Assembly (NCBI GenBank): GCA_013214695.1
Contig: JABSRX010000080.1
Span: forward strand, 1-41,929
DNA: 41,929 nucleotides
Reading direction: 5' to 3'
DNA from: Rhizobiaceae bacterium
Lineage (GTDB): Bacteria > Pseudomonadota > Alphaproteobacteria > Rhizobiales > Rhizobiaceae
Shown: piece by piece, positions 33,229-41,879 of the stretch
Numbering within the stretch: position 1 is the stretch's first letter
How the letters are laid out: each line of letters begins with the position of its first letter
Translations under genes and position numbers: made by a program
The notes under the pieces: model-generated
The model's database searches: none
Seen by the model: only the letters and a program-made list of their open reading frames with translations
What the model was told of the DNA's origin: nothing

Positions 33229-34635
33229 ATGGCCAGCTCTGGCACCGATTCGCCCAATGAGACCGAATTTCCGGCAAAACGAGGGGTGGAATCGATTGAA
33301 CAGGCCCGCATTTGGCTGGCTGAACGCGGAATCGAGGACATAGAGTGCATCACACCGGATCTTGCGGGGGTCGCTCGCGGCAAAATGATGCCGTCAACAA
33401 AGTTCCTCTCCACTTCCGCCCTCGCGCTGCCCAGCTCCATATTTATGCAAACTATTTCAGGTAGTTACCCTGAAGAAAGCGACACATTTCACTATCCACC
33501 ACATGATGGTGATCTGAGGCTGATACCCGACCTTTCCACCCTCTCCTCAGTACCATGGGAAACCGACCCAACTGCTCAGGTGATCTGCGACATGCATGAT
33601 CACCACGGCAAATCCGTGCCCTATACGCCCCGCAATGTTTTGCGGCGGGTGGTCGAGGCCTACCGGGAGCGCGGTTGGAAGCCTGTCGTCGCCCCCGAAA
33701 TCGAGTTTTATCTGGTCAAGACCAACGAAGATCCGGATATTCCGTTACAACCGCCGATCGGCCGTTCCGGCCGCGCCATCGCGGGTGGCAACGGATATTC
33801 CATTGGCGGCGTCAACGAGTTCGACGAACTGGTTGACGATGTCTACGACTACTCCAGCGCTCAGGGCCTGGAGATCGAAACCCTGATTCATGAAGAAGGT
33901 GCTGCCCAACTTGAGATCAACCTCAATCACGGTGATCCATTGGAGTTGGCCGATCAGGTCTTTATGTTCAAGCGCACCATTCGCGAAGCCGCGCTGAAAC
34001 ATGGCATGTACGCGACCTTTATGGCTAAGCCCGCACAGAACCAGCCAGGCTCAGCCATGCATGTGCATCAGTCAGTGGTCGACATGGCAACCGGAAAAAA
34101 CATCTTCACCGACGCCGACGGTAAAGAAAGCACCATGTTCCGTCATTTCATCGGCGGCATGCAGCATTACGTGCCCAAGGCGCTGGTGATGATGGCGCCT
34201 TATGTGAATTCCTATCGTCGCCTGACCACCAACACATCGGCGCCCGTCAACGTGCGTTGGGGATATGACAACCGCACCACAGGTCTGCGCATTCCCACCA
34301 GTGAACCACAGGCCCGTCGGGTGGAAAACCGGGTGCCCTCCTCCGATGCCAATCCCTATCTGGCGCTGGCTGCCTCGCTGGCCTGCGGCTTTTTGGGGCT
34401 GGATCAGGAAATCGTTCCCGACGGGGCGGTCGCCTCAGCGGCCAATGAAGGCGAAAACGATCTGCCACGTGGCTTGCTGGATGGGTTGGAACTTTTTGAA
34501 GGCGAAACCAAGCTGCAGGAAATCCTCGGAGCAGAATTCATGGCCGTTTATGGCGCGATCAAACGTGAGGAATATGAGACCTTCATGAAGGTGATCTCTC
34601 CTTGGGAACGTGAATATCTGTTGTTGAATGTTTAG
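33229..34635 (+). CDS. puuA: Gamma-glutamylputrescine synthetase
   Basis: PuuA ligates glutamate to putrescine using ATP, starting the gamma-glutamyl route of putrescine breakdown in the cytosol. The 468-residue product has the GS beta-grasp region (DIECITPDLAGVARGKMMPS), APEIEFYLV metal ligands, GAAQLEINLNHGDPLELADQVFMFKRTIREAA, YATFMAKPAQNQPGSAMHVHQS and RWGYDNRTTGLRIP, and ends with SPWEREYLLLNV, close to the end of known PuuA/PauA enzymes. It lacks the GlnA adenylylation region. The next gene starts 9 nt downstream and encodes the matching oxidase. Upstream at 33167-33185 CAGCAG-N7-CTGCTG is a possible operator. Confidence 0.85.
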   Translation: MASSGTDSPNETEFPAKRGVESIEQARIWLAERGIEDIECITPDLAGVARGKMMPSTKFLSTSALALPSSIFMQTISGSYPEESDTFHYPPHDGDLRLIPDLSTLSSVPWETDPTAQVICDMHDHHGKSVPYTPRNVLRRVVEAYRERGWKPVVAPEIEFYLVKTNEDPDIPLQPPIGRSGRAIAGGNGYSIGGVNEFDELVDDVYDYSSAQGLEIETLIHEEGAAQLEINLNHGDPLELADQVFMFKRTIREAALKHGMYATFMAKPAQNQPGSAMHVHQSVVDMATGKNIFTDADGKESTMFRHFIGGMQHYVPKALVMMAPYVNSYRRLTTNTSAPVNVRWGYDNRTTGLRIPTSEPQARRVENRVPSSDANPYLALAASLACGFLGLDQEIVPDGAVASAANEGENDLPRGLLDGLELFEGETKLQEILGAEFMAVYGAIKREEYETFMKVISPWEREYLLLNV

Positions 34636-34644
34636 GCGAGCAAG

Positions 34645-35934
34645 GTGACCAACTACCAGTCTCCCATATCACCGGGTCGTTCCTGGTACGAAGACAGTTG
34701 CGGTGAGCGGCCGACATACCCATCGTTGGATGGCGATGTGACTGCCGATGTGGCGATTGTCGGTGGCGGATTTTGCGGCCTCAGCGCCGCTCTGCACTTG
34801 GCCAAAGCGGGGACCAAGGTCGCACTCATCGACGCCCATCGTTTCGGAGATGGTGCCAGCGGCCGCAATGGCGGTCAAATGGGCTCCGGTCCGCGCGGCG
34901 GTGTGGTGGAACTTCAAGATCAATTGGGTTTTGAGCGCACCAAGGCCCTTTGGGACATGGCAGAAGATGCCAAGCGCAACCTGTTGGACACCGCCGAAGA
35001 ATTCGCCTTCGACCCAGACTATCAGGTCGGGCAGCTGACCCCGATGCACAAGCAACGGTACGAAAGAGAAGCGCGCCACGAGGCTGAGCTTCTCAATGCC
35101 AAATATGGATATGACCAGATCAGTTATCTGGATCAGGAACAGATGGCGCAAGCGCTTGGCAGCAGAGCTTATTTTGGTGGAACGCGTGATTCCGGCACGG
35201 GTCATATCCACCCGATGAAATATCTCATTGGCCTCGCCGCAGCGGCCCAATCGACGGGCGCCCAGATCTTTGAAAACTCCAAGGCGCTTTCCGTCGACAA
35301 ACAGGGAACGGGTTTTGACGTCAAAACGCCAAGCGGAACCATAAGGGCCGAACGGGTGCTGCTGGCCTTGAACGGCTATCACGGCGACCTGCGCAGCGAA
35401 CTGGCGTCGCATGTGATGCCGATCCAGAGTTTCATCGGCGCAACTGCACCGCTAGGTGACAACTCACCGGTTCTGCCGGCAAAAGAGGCCGTCGACGACA
35501 GCCGTTTCGTCGTCCGCTATTTCAGAAAATCCAAGGACAATCGCCTGTTGTTCGGTGGACGCGAAGCCTATGGCAAGTCCCAGCCCGGCGACATCGAAGC
35601 AACCATTCGCAGACAGATTTCCGAGATCTATCCCGATCTCTCCGACACAGAGATCACCCATGCCTGGGGCGGCAATGTCGCCATCACCATGCCGCGCATG
35701 CCCTATGTGAGGGAGTTTGAGCCAGGGCTGTGGTCTGCGGGCGGTTTTTCGGGCCACGGTGTGATGCTGTCGAACTATACTGGGCGCATGGTCGCCGAGC
35801 AGTTTCTGGGCAAGAGCGATCAGATCAACTTGCTGAAAGAATTGGATATTCCAAGCTTTCCGGGCGGGCGCTGGCTGCGCGATCCGTTGAAAGTTCTGGC
35901 CCTGACCTGGTACGCGATGCTTGACCGGGTCTAA
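34645..35934 (+). CDS. puuB: Gamma-glutamylputrescine oxidase (FAD-dependent)
   Basis: PuuB oxidises gamma-glutamylputrescine to the aldehyde with FAD and releases ammonia and hydrogen peroxide. The 429-residue protein has an N-terminal lead of about 30 residues, then the Rossmann motif VAIVGGGFCGLSAALHLAKAG and FGDGASGRNGGQMGSGPRGG, as in PuuB and other DAO-family amine oxidases. Late motifs include AWGGNVAITMPRMPYV and SAGGFSGHGVMLSNYTGRMVAE. The GTG at 34645 is the only start that keeps the lead peptide. It is only 9 nt after puuA. Its TAA overlaps the stop of the convergent KAS III-like gene. PuuC and PuuD genes are not seen nearby. Confidence 0.88.
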   Translation: MTNYQSPISPGRSWYEDSCGERPTYPSLDGDVTADVAIVGGGFCGLSAALHLAKAGTKVALIDAHRFGDGASGRNGGQMGSGPRGGVVELQDQLGFERTKALWDMAEDAKRNLLDTAEEFAFDPDYQVGQLTPMHKQRYEREARHEAELLNAKYGYDQISYLDQEQMAQALGSRAYFGGTRDSGTGHIHPMKYLIGLAAAAQSTGAQIFENSKALSVDKQGTGFDVKTPSGTIRAERVLLALNGYHGDLRSELASHVMPIQSFIGATAPLGDNSPVLPAKEAVDDSRFVVRYFRKSKDNRLLFGGREAYGKSQPGDIEATIRRQISEIYPDLSDTEITHAWGGNVAITMPRMPYVREFEPGLWSAGGFSGHGVMLSNYTGRMVAEQFLGKSDQINLLKELDIPSFPGGRWLRDPLKVLALTWYAMLDRV

Positions 35935-37058
35935 GCCGTTTTGCGCACGATCACGTTGCCCACCGAATAGCCCGCCCCAAACGAACAAATGATACCCAGA
36001 TCGTCCGCCGCCATGTCCTGATTATTTTGCGAGAATGCGATGATCGACCCGGCAGAACTGGTATTGGCATAGTCCTGCAGAATATTAGGCTGCTCTTGTG
36101 GCTCCGGAACCCGGCCGAGCACCTTGCGACCAATGAAATCGTTCATCGACTTATTGGCTTGGTGCAGCCACATGCGGCGCAGGCTGGTCGGATCGATGCC
36201 TTCATCCTGACAATGCTGAATCACCATATCGGAGACGATCGGCACGACCTGCTTGAACACCAATCGGCCATTTTGCATAAACTGCATATCGCGGCGGTCA
36301 TCTGTTCCAGAGGGCCGCGACCGGCGCAAAAATCCATTATTGTTGCGGATATTGTTTGAAAACTGCGTCAGGCAGCGCGTCGACAGGATCTCGAATTGAT
36401 TGTCTGAAGTTGCGGTTTCTTGGGTTTCCAGCACGATTGCCGTGCACACATCGCCAAAAATGAAATGGCAATCCCGGTCACGCCATTCCAGGTGGCCCGA
36501 ACAAATCTCCGGATTGACGATCAATATGCAGTCCGCCGATCCCGACCGGATCATGTCGCTCGCCGCTTGAATGCCGAATGTGGCCGAGGAGCAAGCGACG
36601 TTCATGTCAAAGCCAAAGCCATCAATGCCCAGTGCGTCTTGTATCTCGATCGCAATAGCCGGATAGGCGCGTTCATGGTTGGAAGCCGCACAGATGACCG
36701 CCTGAACCTGGTCTGGTGTTTTGCCTGCGCTCTTCAACGCCTCGCTGGCGGCCTTGATGGCCATTTCGGCCATAATGCCAGGCTCGTCGTCGTCGCGTTG
36801 GCGCAGGCTTGGATACATCTGGTTCGGGTCCAGCACGCCTGACTTATCCATCACATAGCGCTGCAAAATGCCTGACGCCTTGTAGATAAACTCTTCGTTG
36901 GAATATTCCAAAGGCTCCCGTTCGCCCGCAGCAATAGCGTCGGCATGCAGCTCATTTTGCTGATCCACATACTTGTTGAAAGCGGCCACCAGCTCTTCGT
37001 TGGTGATGATTTCATCTGGTGTAAAAACACCTGTACCGCTAATGACGACTTGTCGCAT
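35931..37058 (-). CDS. Beta-ketoacyl-ACP synthase III-like enzyme (PA3286 type)
   Basis: This thiolase-fold enzyme has the KAS III catalytic triad: C156 in MNVACSSATFGIQ, H299 in WLHQANKSMND and N332 in DYANTSSAGS, with the terminal SFGAGYSVGNVIV. The N-terminal insert (about 25-95) is longer than in housekeeping FabH and matches the Pseudomonas PA3286-type group, reported to condense beta-oxidation-derived acyl-CoA with malonyl-ACP. A fatty-acid-salvage role is thus likely but not certain. I chose the ATG at 37058 (MRQVVISGTG) by family fit; an ATG at 37070 adds four residues but has its GGGAG almost touching the codon. The gene ends in a 4-nt tail-to-tail overlap with puuB and is divergent from argE. 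Confidence 0.88.
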   Translation of the reverse strand: MRQVVISGTGVFTPDEIITNEELVAAFNKYVDQQNELHADAIAAGEREPLEYSNEEFIYKASGILQRYVMDKSGVLDPNQMYPSLRQRDDDEPGIMAEMAIKAASEALKSAGKTPDQVQAVICAASNHERAYPAIAIEIQDALGIDGFGFDMNVACSSATFGIQAASDMIRSGSADCILIVNPEICSGHLEWRDRDCHFIFGDVCTAIVLETQETATSDNQFEILSTRCLTQFSNNIRNNNGFLRRSRPSGTDDRRDMQFMQNGRLVFKQVVPIVSDMVIQHCQDEGIDPTSLRRMWLHQANKSMNDFIGRKVLGRVPEPQEQPNILQDYANTSSAGSIIAFSQNNQDMAADDLGIICSFGAGYSVGNVIVRKTA

Positions 37059-37153
37059 ATTTTCTGGCATTCTCCCGTTGTGCCCGCAGTGAAACTAAAG
37101 GCACAAGAGAGCCTTAACAAGCGCCCATTCGCACATACGAGATTATACGTAGA

Positions 37154-38341
37154 ATGTTAAAACCAAATCCGACTGCCCAAGACTGCATCGCTGTTCTCGC
37201 CGAGCTGGTAAAGTTCGATACCACCTCAAGAAATTCCAATCTGGATCTGATCGAATTTGTCCGCGCGCAGCTCGACGCCATTGGCATCGGCTCGCGATTG
37301 ACCTTCAATGAAGAGAAAACCAAGGCCAATTTATGGGCAACAATCGGCCCGGACATCGAAGGCGGTATTGTGCTGTCAGGTCACACCGATGTTGTGCCGG
37401 TCGACGGCCAGGATTGGGCCAGCGATCCATTTGAATTGACCGAACGGGATGGTCGTCTGTTCGCCCGTGGAACATGTGACATGAAGGGCTTTGTGGCCTG
37501 TGCGCTGACCCATGCCCAGGCCATGGCCAACGCCGAGTTGAAGGTGCCGATCCACTACGCATTTTCCTATGATGAAGAGGTCGGCTGCGTCGGCGTCAAA
37601 GGTCTGATCAAGGACCTGCAGGAGAACCTGCCAAAACCCTTGGCGGTTATTGTTGGTGAGCCAACCAGCATGCAAATCGTTGGTGCCCATAAGGGTGGCC
37701 ACAGTTTTGTCACCACCGTACGAGGATTGGACGGCCATTCCAGCGCTCCAGACCTCGGTGCCAACGCTATTTTCTACGCAGCGCGCATTTTGAACTTCAT
37801 TGAAAAGCTGCGGGAACGCATCAAGGCGGAAGGCGATCCGACCAACGGCTTTGATCCCTATTACACAACGGTTGATTGCGGTGTCATCAAAGGCGGCACT
37901 GCCCGCAATATCATCCCGGCCCTGTGCGAGTTCTCCTGGGGTTTCCGCAATGTGCCAGGCGATGACACACATGCATTTGCGCAGGAGGTGTTCGATTTCA
38001 TCGAAAAGGAAATCGAACCCGAACTCAAAGCGATATCGCCAGAATGCGGCGTGTCGCACGAGGAGCAGCATTATCTGCCTGCGATGATTCCCGACGAGAC
38101 CTCGCCTGCCGAAACACTGTTGCGTCACCTGACGGGCCTTAACCAGTCTGGCCGCGTTGCTTATGGAACCGAAGCAGCACATTTTCAAAATGCCGGCGTG
38201 CCCGGGGTCATCTTCGGCCCCGGAAGCATCAAGCAAGCCCACCTGCCCGACGAATATATCGACATCAGCCAGATGGAAGCCTGCCATGACTTCCTGCTCA
38301 AACTGACGGATTGGGCAGCGACAACGGGCAAGACATCTTGA
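37154..38341 (+). CDS. argE: Acetylornithine deacetylase
   Basis: ArgE removes the acetyl group from N-acetylornithine to give ornithine for arginine synthesis. The 395-residue M20 metallopeptidase-fold protein has the metal ligands in order: LSGHTDVVPVDGQDW (His), ARGTCDMKGF (Asp), YDEEVGCVG (general-base Glu and ligand), VGEPTSMQIVGAHKG (Glu) and the late GSIKQAHLPDEYI (His), plus a dimerisation lid from about 180 to 300. Succinyl-diaminopimelate desuccinylase is less likely given the GDTHAF-type and QAHLPDEY motifs. The stop overlaps the next ATG as TGATG. Ornithine is also a putrescine precursor, which may link it to the polyamine genes nearby. Confidence 0.9.
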   Translation: MLKPNPTAQDCIAVLAELVKFDTTSRNSNLDLIEFVRAQLDAIGIGSRLTFNEEKTKANLWATIGPDIEGGIVLSGHTDVVPVDGQDWASDPFELTERDGRLFARGTCDMKGFVACALTHAQAMANAELKVPIHYAFSYDEEVGCVGVKGLIKDLQENLPKPLAVIVGEPTSMQIVGAHKGGHSFVTTVRGLDGHSSAPDLGANAIFYAARILNFIEKLRERIKAEGDPTNGFDPYYTTVDCGVIKGGTARNIIPALCEFSWGFRNVPGDDTHAFAQEVFDFIEKEIEPELKAISPECGVSHEEQHYLPAMIPDETSPAETLLRHLTGLNQSGRVAYGTEAAHFQNAGVPGVIFGPGSIKQAHLPDEYIDISQMEACHDFLLKLTDWAATTGKTS

Positions 38342-39351
38342 TGGGTTTAAATGCGTTCTGGAAAGCTTCTCTGACGTTTCTGTTCGCTGCAACACTAAGT
38401 TCGTTTGCTCACGCCCAGTTCATACCAAGCCTGAATTGGCAATCGAAACACGGTTCGGACAATTCACTCGTCGGTCGTCTTTTCGATGGTAAAGGCAGCC
38501 CTGCAACATGGCAAGAAATGGTGGCACAGGCGGCCAACGCGCAATTTGTGCTTCTTGGTGAGATCCACGACAATCCCGATCATCACCAGATCCAAGCCAC
38601 CATTCTGCAGGAATTGATCGATGCCGGGCGCCGCCCGACCCTCGTCTGGGAAATGGTGCCCAAGCGATTGGCCGACGAGGCCAATTCGTACGATCTCATT
38701 ACCGACCCAAAATTGCAGGACTACGCGCGTCGCCTCGAATGGGAGGAACGCGGTTGGTATACTTGGGAGATCTACCGTCCGATTGCCCTGGTTGCGGCGC
38801 GTGCTGGATTGAAGATGACAGCCGGCAACCTGGACCGCTCAGTCACACGGGCACTTTCAAAGAATGGAATCGGCGTGCTCACACCCGAGCAACAGGCCGA
38901 TTTTGCGCTCAGACACGCGCTACCAGTTGAAATCCAAAAGCAGCTTTATGTGGATTTGCAGCAATCTCATTGCAATCTCATGCCAGAGCGTGCCCTGCCC
39001 GCCATGGCCAATGTGCAGCGAGCAAGGGACGGCGCGATGGCAAACGCCATATTGCAATCGGGTAAGGGTGACCACGAGGACGGTGCCGTGCTGATTGCCG
39101 GCAACGGCCATGTGCGCAAAGACAGAGCCGTGCCCTTTGTCCTCGGGTACACCATTCCTGGCACCTCAAAGAGCCTCTCTGTTGGCCTGGTGGAGGTGTC
39201 GCCAGAGCTGTTGAGCTTCGATGACTACCAACTCGCCGTTAACGGCACACAGCTGTATGATTTTGTGATATTCACGCCGCAGTATAACAACAGCGATCAC
39301 TGTGCCGCCTTGCGGCAGCGGTTCGAGCAAACGAAAAAGAAACAACCATGA
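38341..39351 (+). CDS. ChaN-family protein, secreted
   Basis: The 336-residue precursor has a signal peptide (about 1-25, ending SSFAHA before QF), so the protein is exported; unlike Campylobacter ChaN there is no lipobox cysteine. The ChaN motif LLGEIHDNPDHHQIQ appears near residue 72, then WEMVPKR and EWEERGWYTWEIYRPIA, and late VLIAGNGHVRKDRAVP with conserved His. The founding member binds haem between two subunits and is linked to iron uptake; this one may do likewise. It starts within the argE stop and overlaps the next gene by 4 nt (ATGA), forming a tight argE-chaN-metC-like operon. C267-type late Cys residues are unremarkable. Confidence 0.82.
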   Translation: MGLNAFWKASLTFLFAATLSSFAHAQFIPSLNWQSKHGSDNSLVGRLFDGKGSPATWQEMVAQAANAQFVLLGEIHDNPDHHQIQATILQELIDAGRRPTLVWEMVPKRLADEANSYDLITDPKLQDYARRLEWEERGWYTWEIYRPIALVAARAGLKMTAGNLDRSVTRALSKNGIGVLTPEQQADFALRHALPVEIQKQLYVDLQQSHCNLMPERALPAMANVQRARDGAMANAILQSGKGDHEDGAVLIAGNGHVRKDRAVPFVLGYTIPGTSKSLSVGLVEVSPELLSFDDYQLAVNGTQLYDFVIFTPQYNNSDHCAALRQRFEQTKKKQP

Positions 39352-40484
39352 GCAGGCACAAGAACCTTACCTCTTTAGACACGCTGTTTGCGCAGGCCAA
39401 CGGCGCAATAGACCCGCAGACTGGCGGGGTCGTACCGCCCATTCAATCGTCAACCACGTTTGTGCGGGACGAAGACAATGTCCCGCTGTCTCCCGACCAC
39501 ATTTACGGCCGCGATGACAACGATCTTGTGCGGCTCGGCGAACAGATGCTGGCCAAAGCGGAGCATGCCGAAGACGGCCTGCTGTTCCCTTCCGGCATGG
39601 CAGCGGTCGCCGCGGTGATGCGGACCGTCCCCAATGGCGGCCGGATCATTCAGCAGTCCGGCATCTATTGGGGTGCCACCAAGTGGACGCGCGAATTTTG
39701 CGAACGCCGCGAAATTGATCTCATTGAAGTCGATTGCGCGGATCTCGACGCCCTGCGTTCCGTTGCCAAGGATGCGGACATCCTGTGGATCGAAACCCCC
39801 TCAAATCCGTATCTGAAAACCGTCGATATCCGCGGCTGCGCAGAAATCGCAAAGTCGATCGGCGCTGATCTTGTGGTCGATTCAACCGCCGCAACACCTG
39901 TGCTCTCGCAACCGCTGGATCATGGCGCGGACATAGTCATGCACTCGGCGACCAAGGCTATCAACGGCCATAGCGATGTCTTGGCCGGTTTCTTGGCCTG
40001 CAAAAACGAAAGTGCCAAGCGCTGGGAAATGATCAAGACCGATCGCCAGGGTGCTGGCGCGGTTATGGGATCCTTTGAAGCCTGGCTGCTGATCCGGGGC
40101 ATGCGCACCCTGCCGCTGCGCGTTGAACGCATGAGCGACAGCGCCCTGCAGATCGCCGAGTTCCTGGCCCAGCATCCCAATGTCGAAAACGTCCTGTATC
40201 CAGGGCTACCTTCAGATCCGGGGCACGCGCTTGCCACGACTCAGATGACCGGCGGGTTCGGCGGGCTGCTTTCGGTGCAAGTCAAAGGCGGCGGCGATGC
40301 GGCACTGGCGGCGATTGGCAAGCTGAACCTGTTCAAACGGGCAACATCGCTCGGGGGTGTTGAGAGCCTTGTGGAGCACCGGCACACCATTGAAGCCACG
40401 GTGCCAAAGAACCTGCTCCGTCTGTCAGTGGGCATCGAAAACCCGATCGACCTGATTGCCGATCTCGATCAGGCAATTTCATAG
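39348..40484 (+). CDS. metC: Trans-sulfuration PLP enzyme, cystathionine beta-lyase-like
   Basis: This is a Cys/Met-metabolism PLP-dependent enzyme of 378 residues. It has YGRDDNDLVRLGE (phosphate-binding Tyr-x-Arg), FPSGMAAVAAVM, ETPSNPYLKTVDI, VVDSTAATPVLSQPLDHGADIVMHSATKAINGHSDVLAG with K203 as the Schiff-base lysine, and the C-terminal SLGGVESLVEHRHT. Beta-lyase (cystathionine to homocysteine), gamma-lyase and gamma-synthase share this fold, and the typical ENPTRxxLE motif is altered to YGRDDNDLVRL, so the exact reaction is uncertain; metC is the best guess. It overlaps chaN by 4 nt. The convergent SDR gene ends 12 nt away with no visible terminator. Confidence 0.8.
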   Translation: MSRHKNLTSLDTLFAQANGAIDPQTGGVVPPIQSSTTFVRDEDNVPLSPDHIYGRDDNDLVRLGEQMLAKAEHAEDGLLFPSGMAAVAAVMRTVPNGGRIIQQSGIYWGATKWTREFCERREIDLIEVDCADLDALRSVAKDADILWIETPSNPYLKTVDIRGCAEIAKSIGADLVVDSTAATPVLSQPLDHGADIVMHSATKAINGHSDVLAGFLACKNESAKRWEMIKTDRQGAGAVMGSFEAWLLIRGMRTLPLRVERMSDSALQIAEFLAQHPNVENVLYPGLPSDPGHALATTQMTGGFGGLLSVQVKGGGDAALAAIGKLNLFKRATSLGGVESLVEHRHTIEATVPKNLLRLSVGIENPIDLIADLDQAIS

Positions 40485-40496
40485 CACCGGTTGCGC

Positions 40497-41243
40497 TCAG
40501 ACGCATCGGCCCCCATCGACTTCCATCGCCACGCCGGTGATGAAGTCTGCTTCGTCCGACACAAGATAGAGCGCCGCATTGGCCATGTCCCTGGGTTGGC
40601 TGAAGCGTCCCAGAGGGATGACACTCTTGAACTGTTCGCGCCGCTCTGGCGTATCTTCGCCCATGAAGTCAGCCAGCATGCCGGTTTCCCCAGCGACTGG
40701 ACACAGCGAATTAACCCGAATGTTTTTCGGCGCCAACTCAACCGCCATGCATTTGCAGGCATTGATCACCCAGGCCTTCGACGCATTGTACCAGACCAAT
40801 CCAGGCCGAGGGCGCAATCCGGCAGTTGAAGCTGTGGCCAGAATACTGCCGCCCCCCTGCTTCTCCATGATCGGTACGACCGCACGGGTTGCATGGTAAA
40901 GCGCCTTCATATTGACGTCGCCGATGCGGTCGAAACTTTGCTCATCGACGTCGAGCAACGAACCGTTTTTGTGGGTCACACCAGCGTTCAACACAAAAAT
41001 GTCCAGCCGCTTAAAATGGGCAAGTGCGGCTGAGGCCATCGCCTGATTGTCCTGCGCCCGCGCGACGTCGACCTGCAAGGCAACCGCCCGCGCGCCGATC
41101 TCTTCAGCCACCCGGTTTGCGGCGTCGCCGTTCAGGTCAGCCACCACGACATTTGCCCCCTCCTCGGCAAAGCGTTTGGCCATGCCTTCGCCAAAGCCCG
41201 AGCCTGCACCTGTGACAATCGCTGTTTTCCCATCTAGTCGCAT
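40497..41243 (-). CDS. Short-chain dehydrogenase/reductase (SDR)
   Basis: The 248-residue protein is a classical SDR. It shows the NAD(P) motif TGAGSGFG (residues 11-18), VVVADLN with an acidic residue favouring NAD(H), LNAG (85-88), N111, and the catalytic S139, Y152 and K156 in LATASTAGLRPRPGLVWYNASKAW. The C-terminus reads ALYLVSDEADFITGVAMEVDGGRCV, typical of the family. A good ribosome site (GGAGGAAAATC) precedes the ATG. The substrate cannot be deduced, and the neighbours (metC-like, GNAT) do not suggest one. The replacement of the usual SxxG...YxxSK spacing is within normal range. Confidence 0.92.
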   Translation of the reverse strand: MRLDGKTAIVTGAGSGFGEGMAKRFAEEGANVVVADLNGDAANRVAEEIGARAVALQVDVARAQDNQAMASAALAHFKRLDIFVLNAGVTHKNGSLLDVDEQSFDRIGDVNMKALYHATRAVVPIMEKQGGGSILATASTAGLRPRPGLVWYNASKAWVINACKCMAVELAPKNIRVNSLCPVAGETGMLADFMGEDTPERREQFKSVIPLGRFSQPRDMANAALYLVSDEADFITGVAMEVDGGRCV

Positions 41244-41360
41244 GATTTTCCTCCGGTATTGAGGACCACACGCTATGATGGCAGATAGCTGTCTTCAAGG
41301 GGCGGATTCGTCCCCTCCCGCACAAAGGCCGCGTATGTGGTCTCGGATAGAGGCATGGTC

Positions 41361-41816
41361 ATGGCCCAGATGAATTTGCGACCGGCAGAAACGGATGATC
41401 TCGACTTTGTGCAAGCCTGTGCCCGAAGCGCCTATGGCCTGTATGTCGAGCGCATTGGTAAGGAGCCCGCTCCTATGGTAGCCGACTTTGCGAGCGCCCT
41501 TGCTCAAGGCCAGCTCGAAATCCTGCAGGTGGATGAAAAGCCAATTGGTTTTCTGGTCAGCTATTCACAGCAAGATCATCTGTTTGTCGAAAACGTAGCA
41601 ATAGATCCCCAACATCAGGGCAACGGATATGGCGGCGCTGTTTTTGCTCTACTCGAGGTGCAGGCCAAAGCGCGCGGTCTCGCCGCAATTGAGTTGTACA
41701 CCAATGAAAAGATGGCCGAAAATCTGGCCTTTTATCCCCGACTGGGCTTCAACGAAATCGACCGCCGCACCGAGGCCGGGTTCAACCGGGTCTATTTTCG
41801 CAAAAACCTCGATTGA
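41361..41816 (+). CDS. GNAT-family N-acetyltransferase
   Basis: The 151-residue protein has the GNAT fold: an N-terminal RPAETDDLDFVQ motif, the central VENVAIDPQHQGNGYGGAVFALLE with acetyl-CoA-binding QxxGxG, and LYTNEKMAENLAFYPRLGFNEIDRR. It would transfer an acetyl group from acetyl-CoA to an unknown amine. Several in-frame starts exist (GTG at 41337, ATGs at 41355, 41361 and 41370); I prefer 41361 because GAGG at 41350-41353 lies 7 nt upstream. It is divergent from the SDR gene and 63 nt upstream of the last partial gene. Confidence 0.88.
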   Translation: MAQMNLRPAETDDLDFVQACARSAYGLYVERIGKEPAPMVADFASALAQGQLEILQVDEKPIGFLVSYSQQDHLFVENVAIDPQHQGNGYGGAVFALLEVQAKARGLAAIELYTNEKMAENLAFYPRLGFNEIDRRTEAGFNRVYFRKNLD

Positions 41817-41879
41817 CCCGACAGGGCATTCTGATTTAAATCGATTGAAATTCCATTCACGGAGTGGCATATAGCGGCC

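Noticed and set aside
37376-38395. Minus-strand open frame of 339 codons opposite argE
   Set aside because: argE is unmistakable on the plus strand; this frame shows no conserved features.
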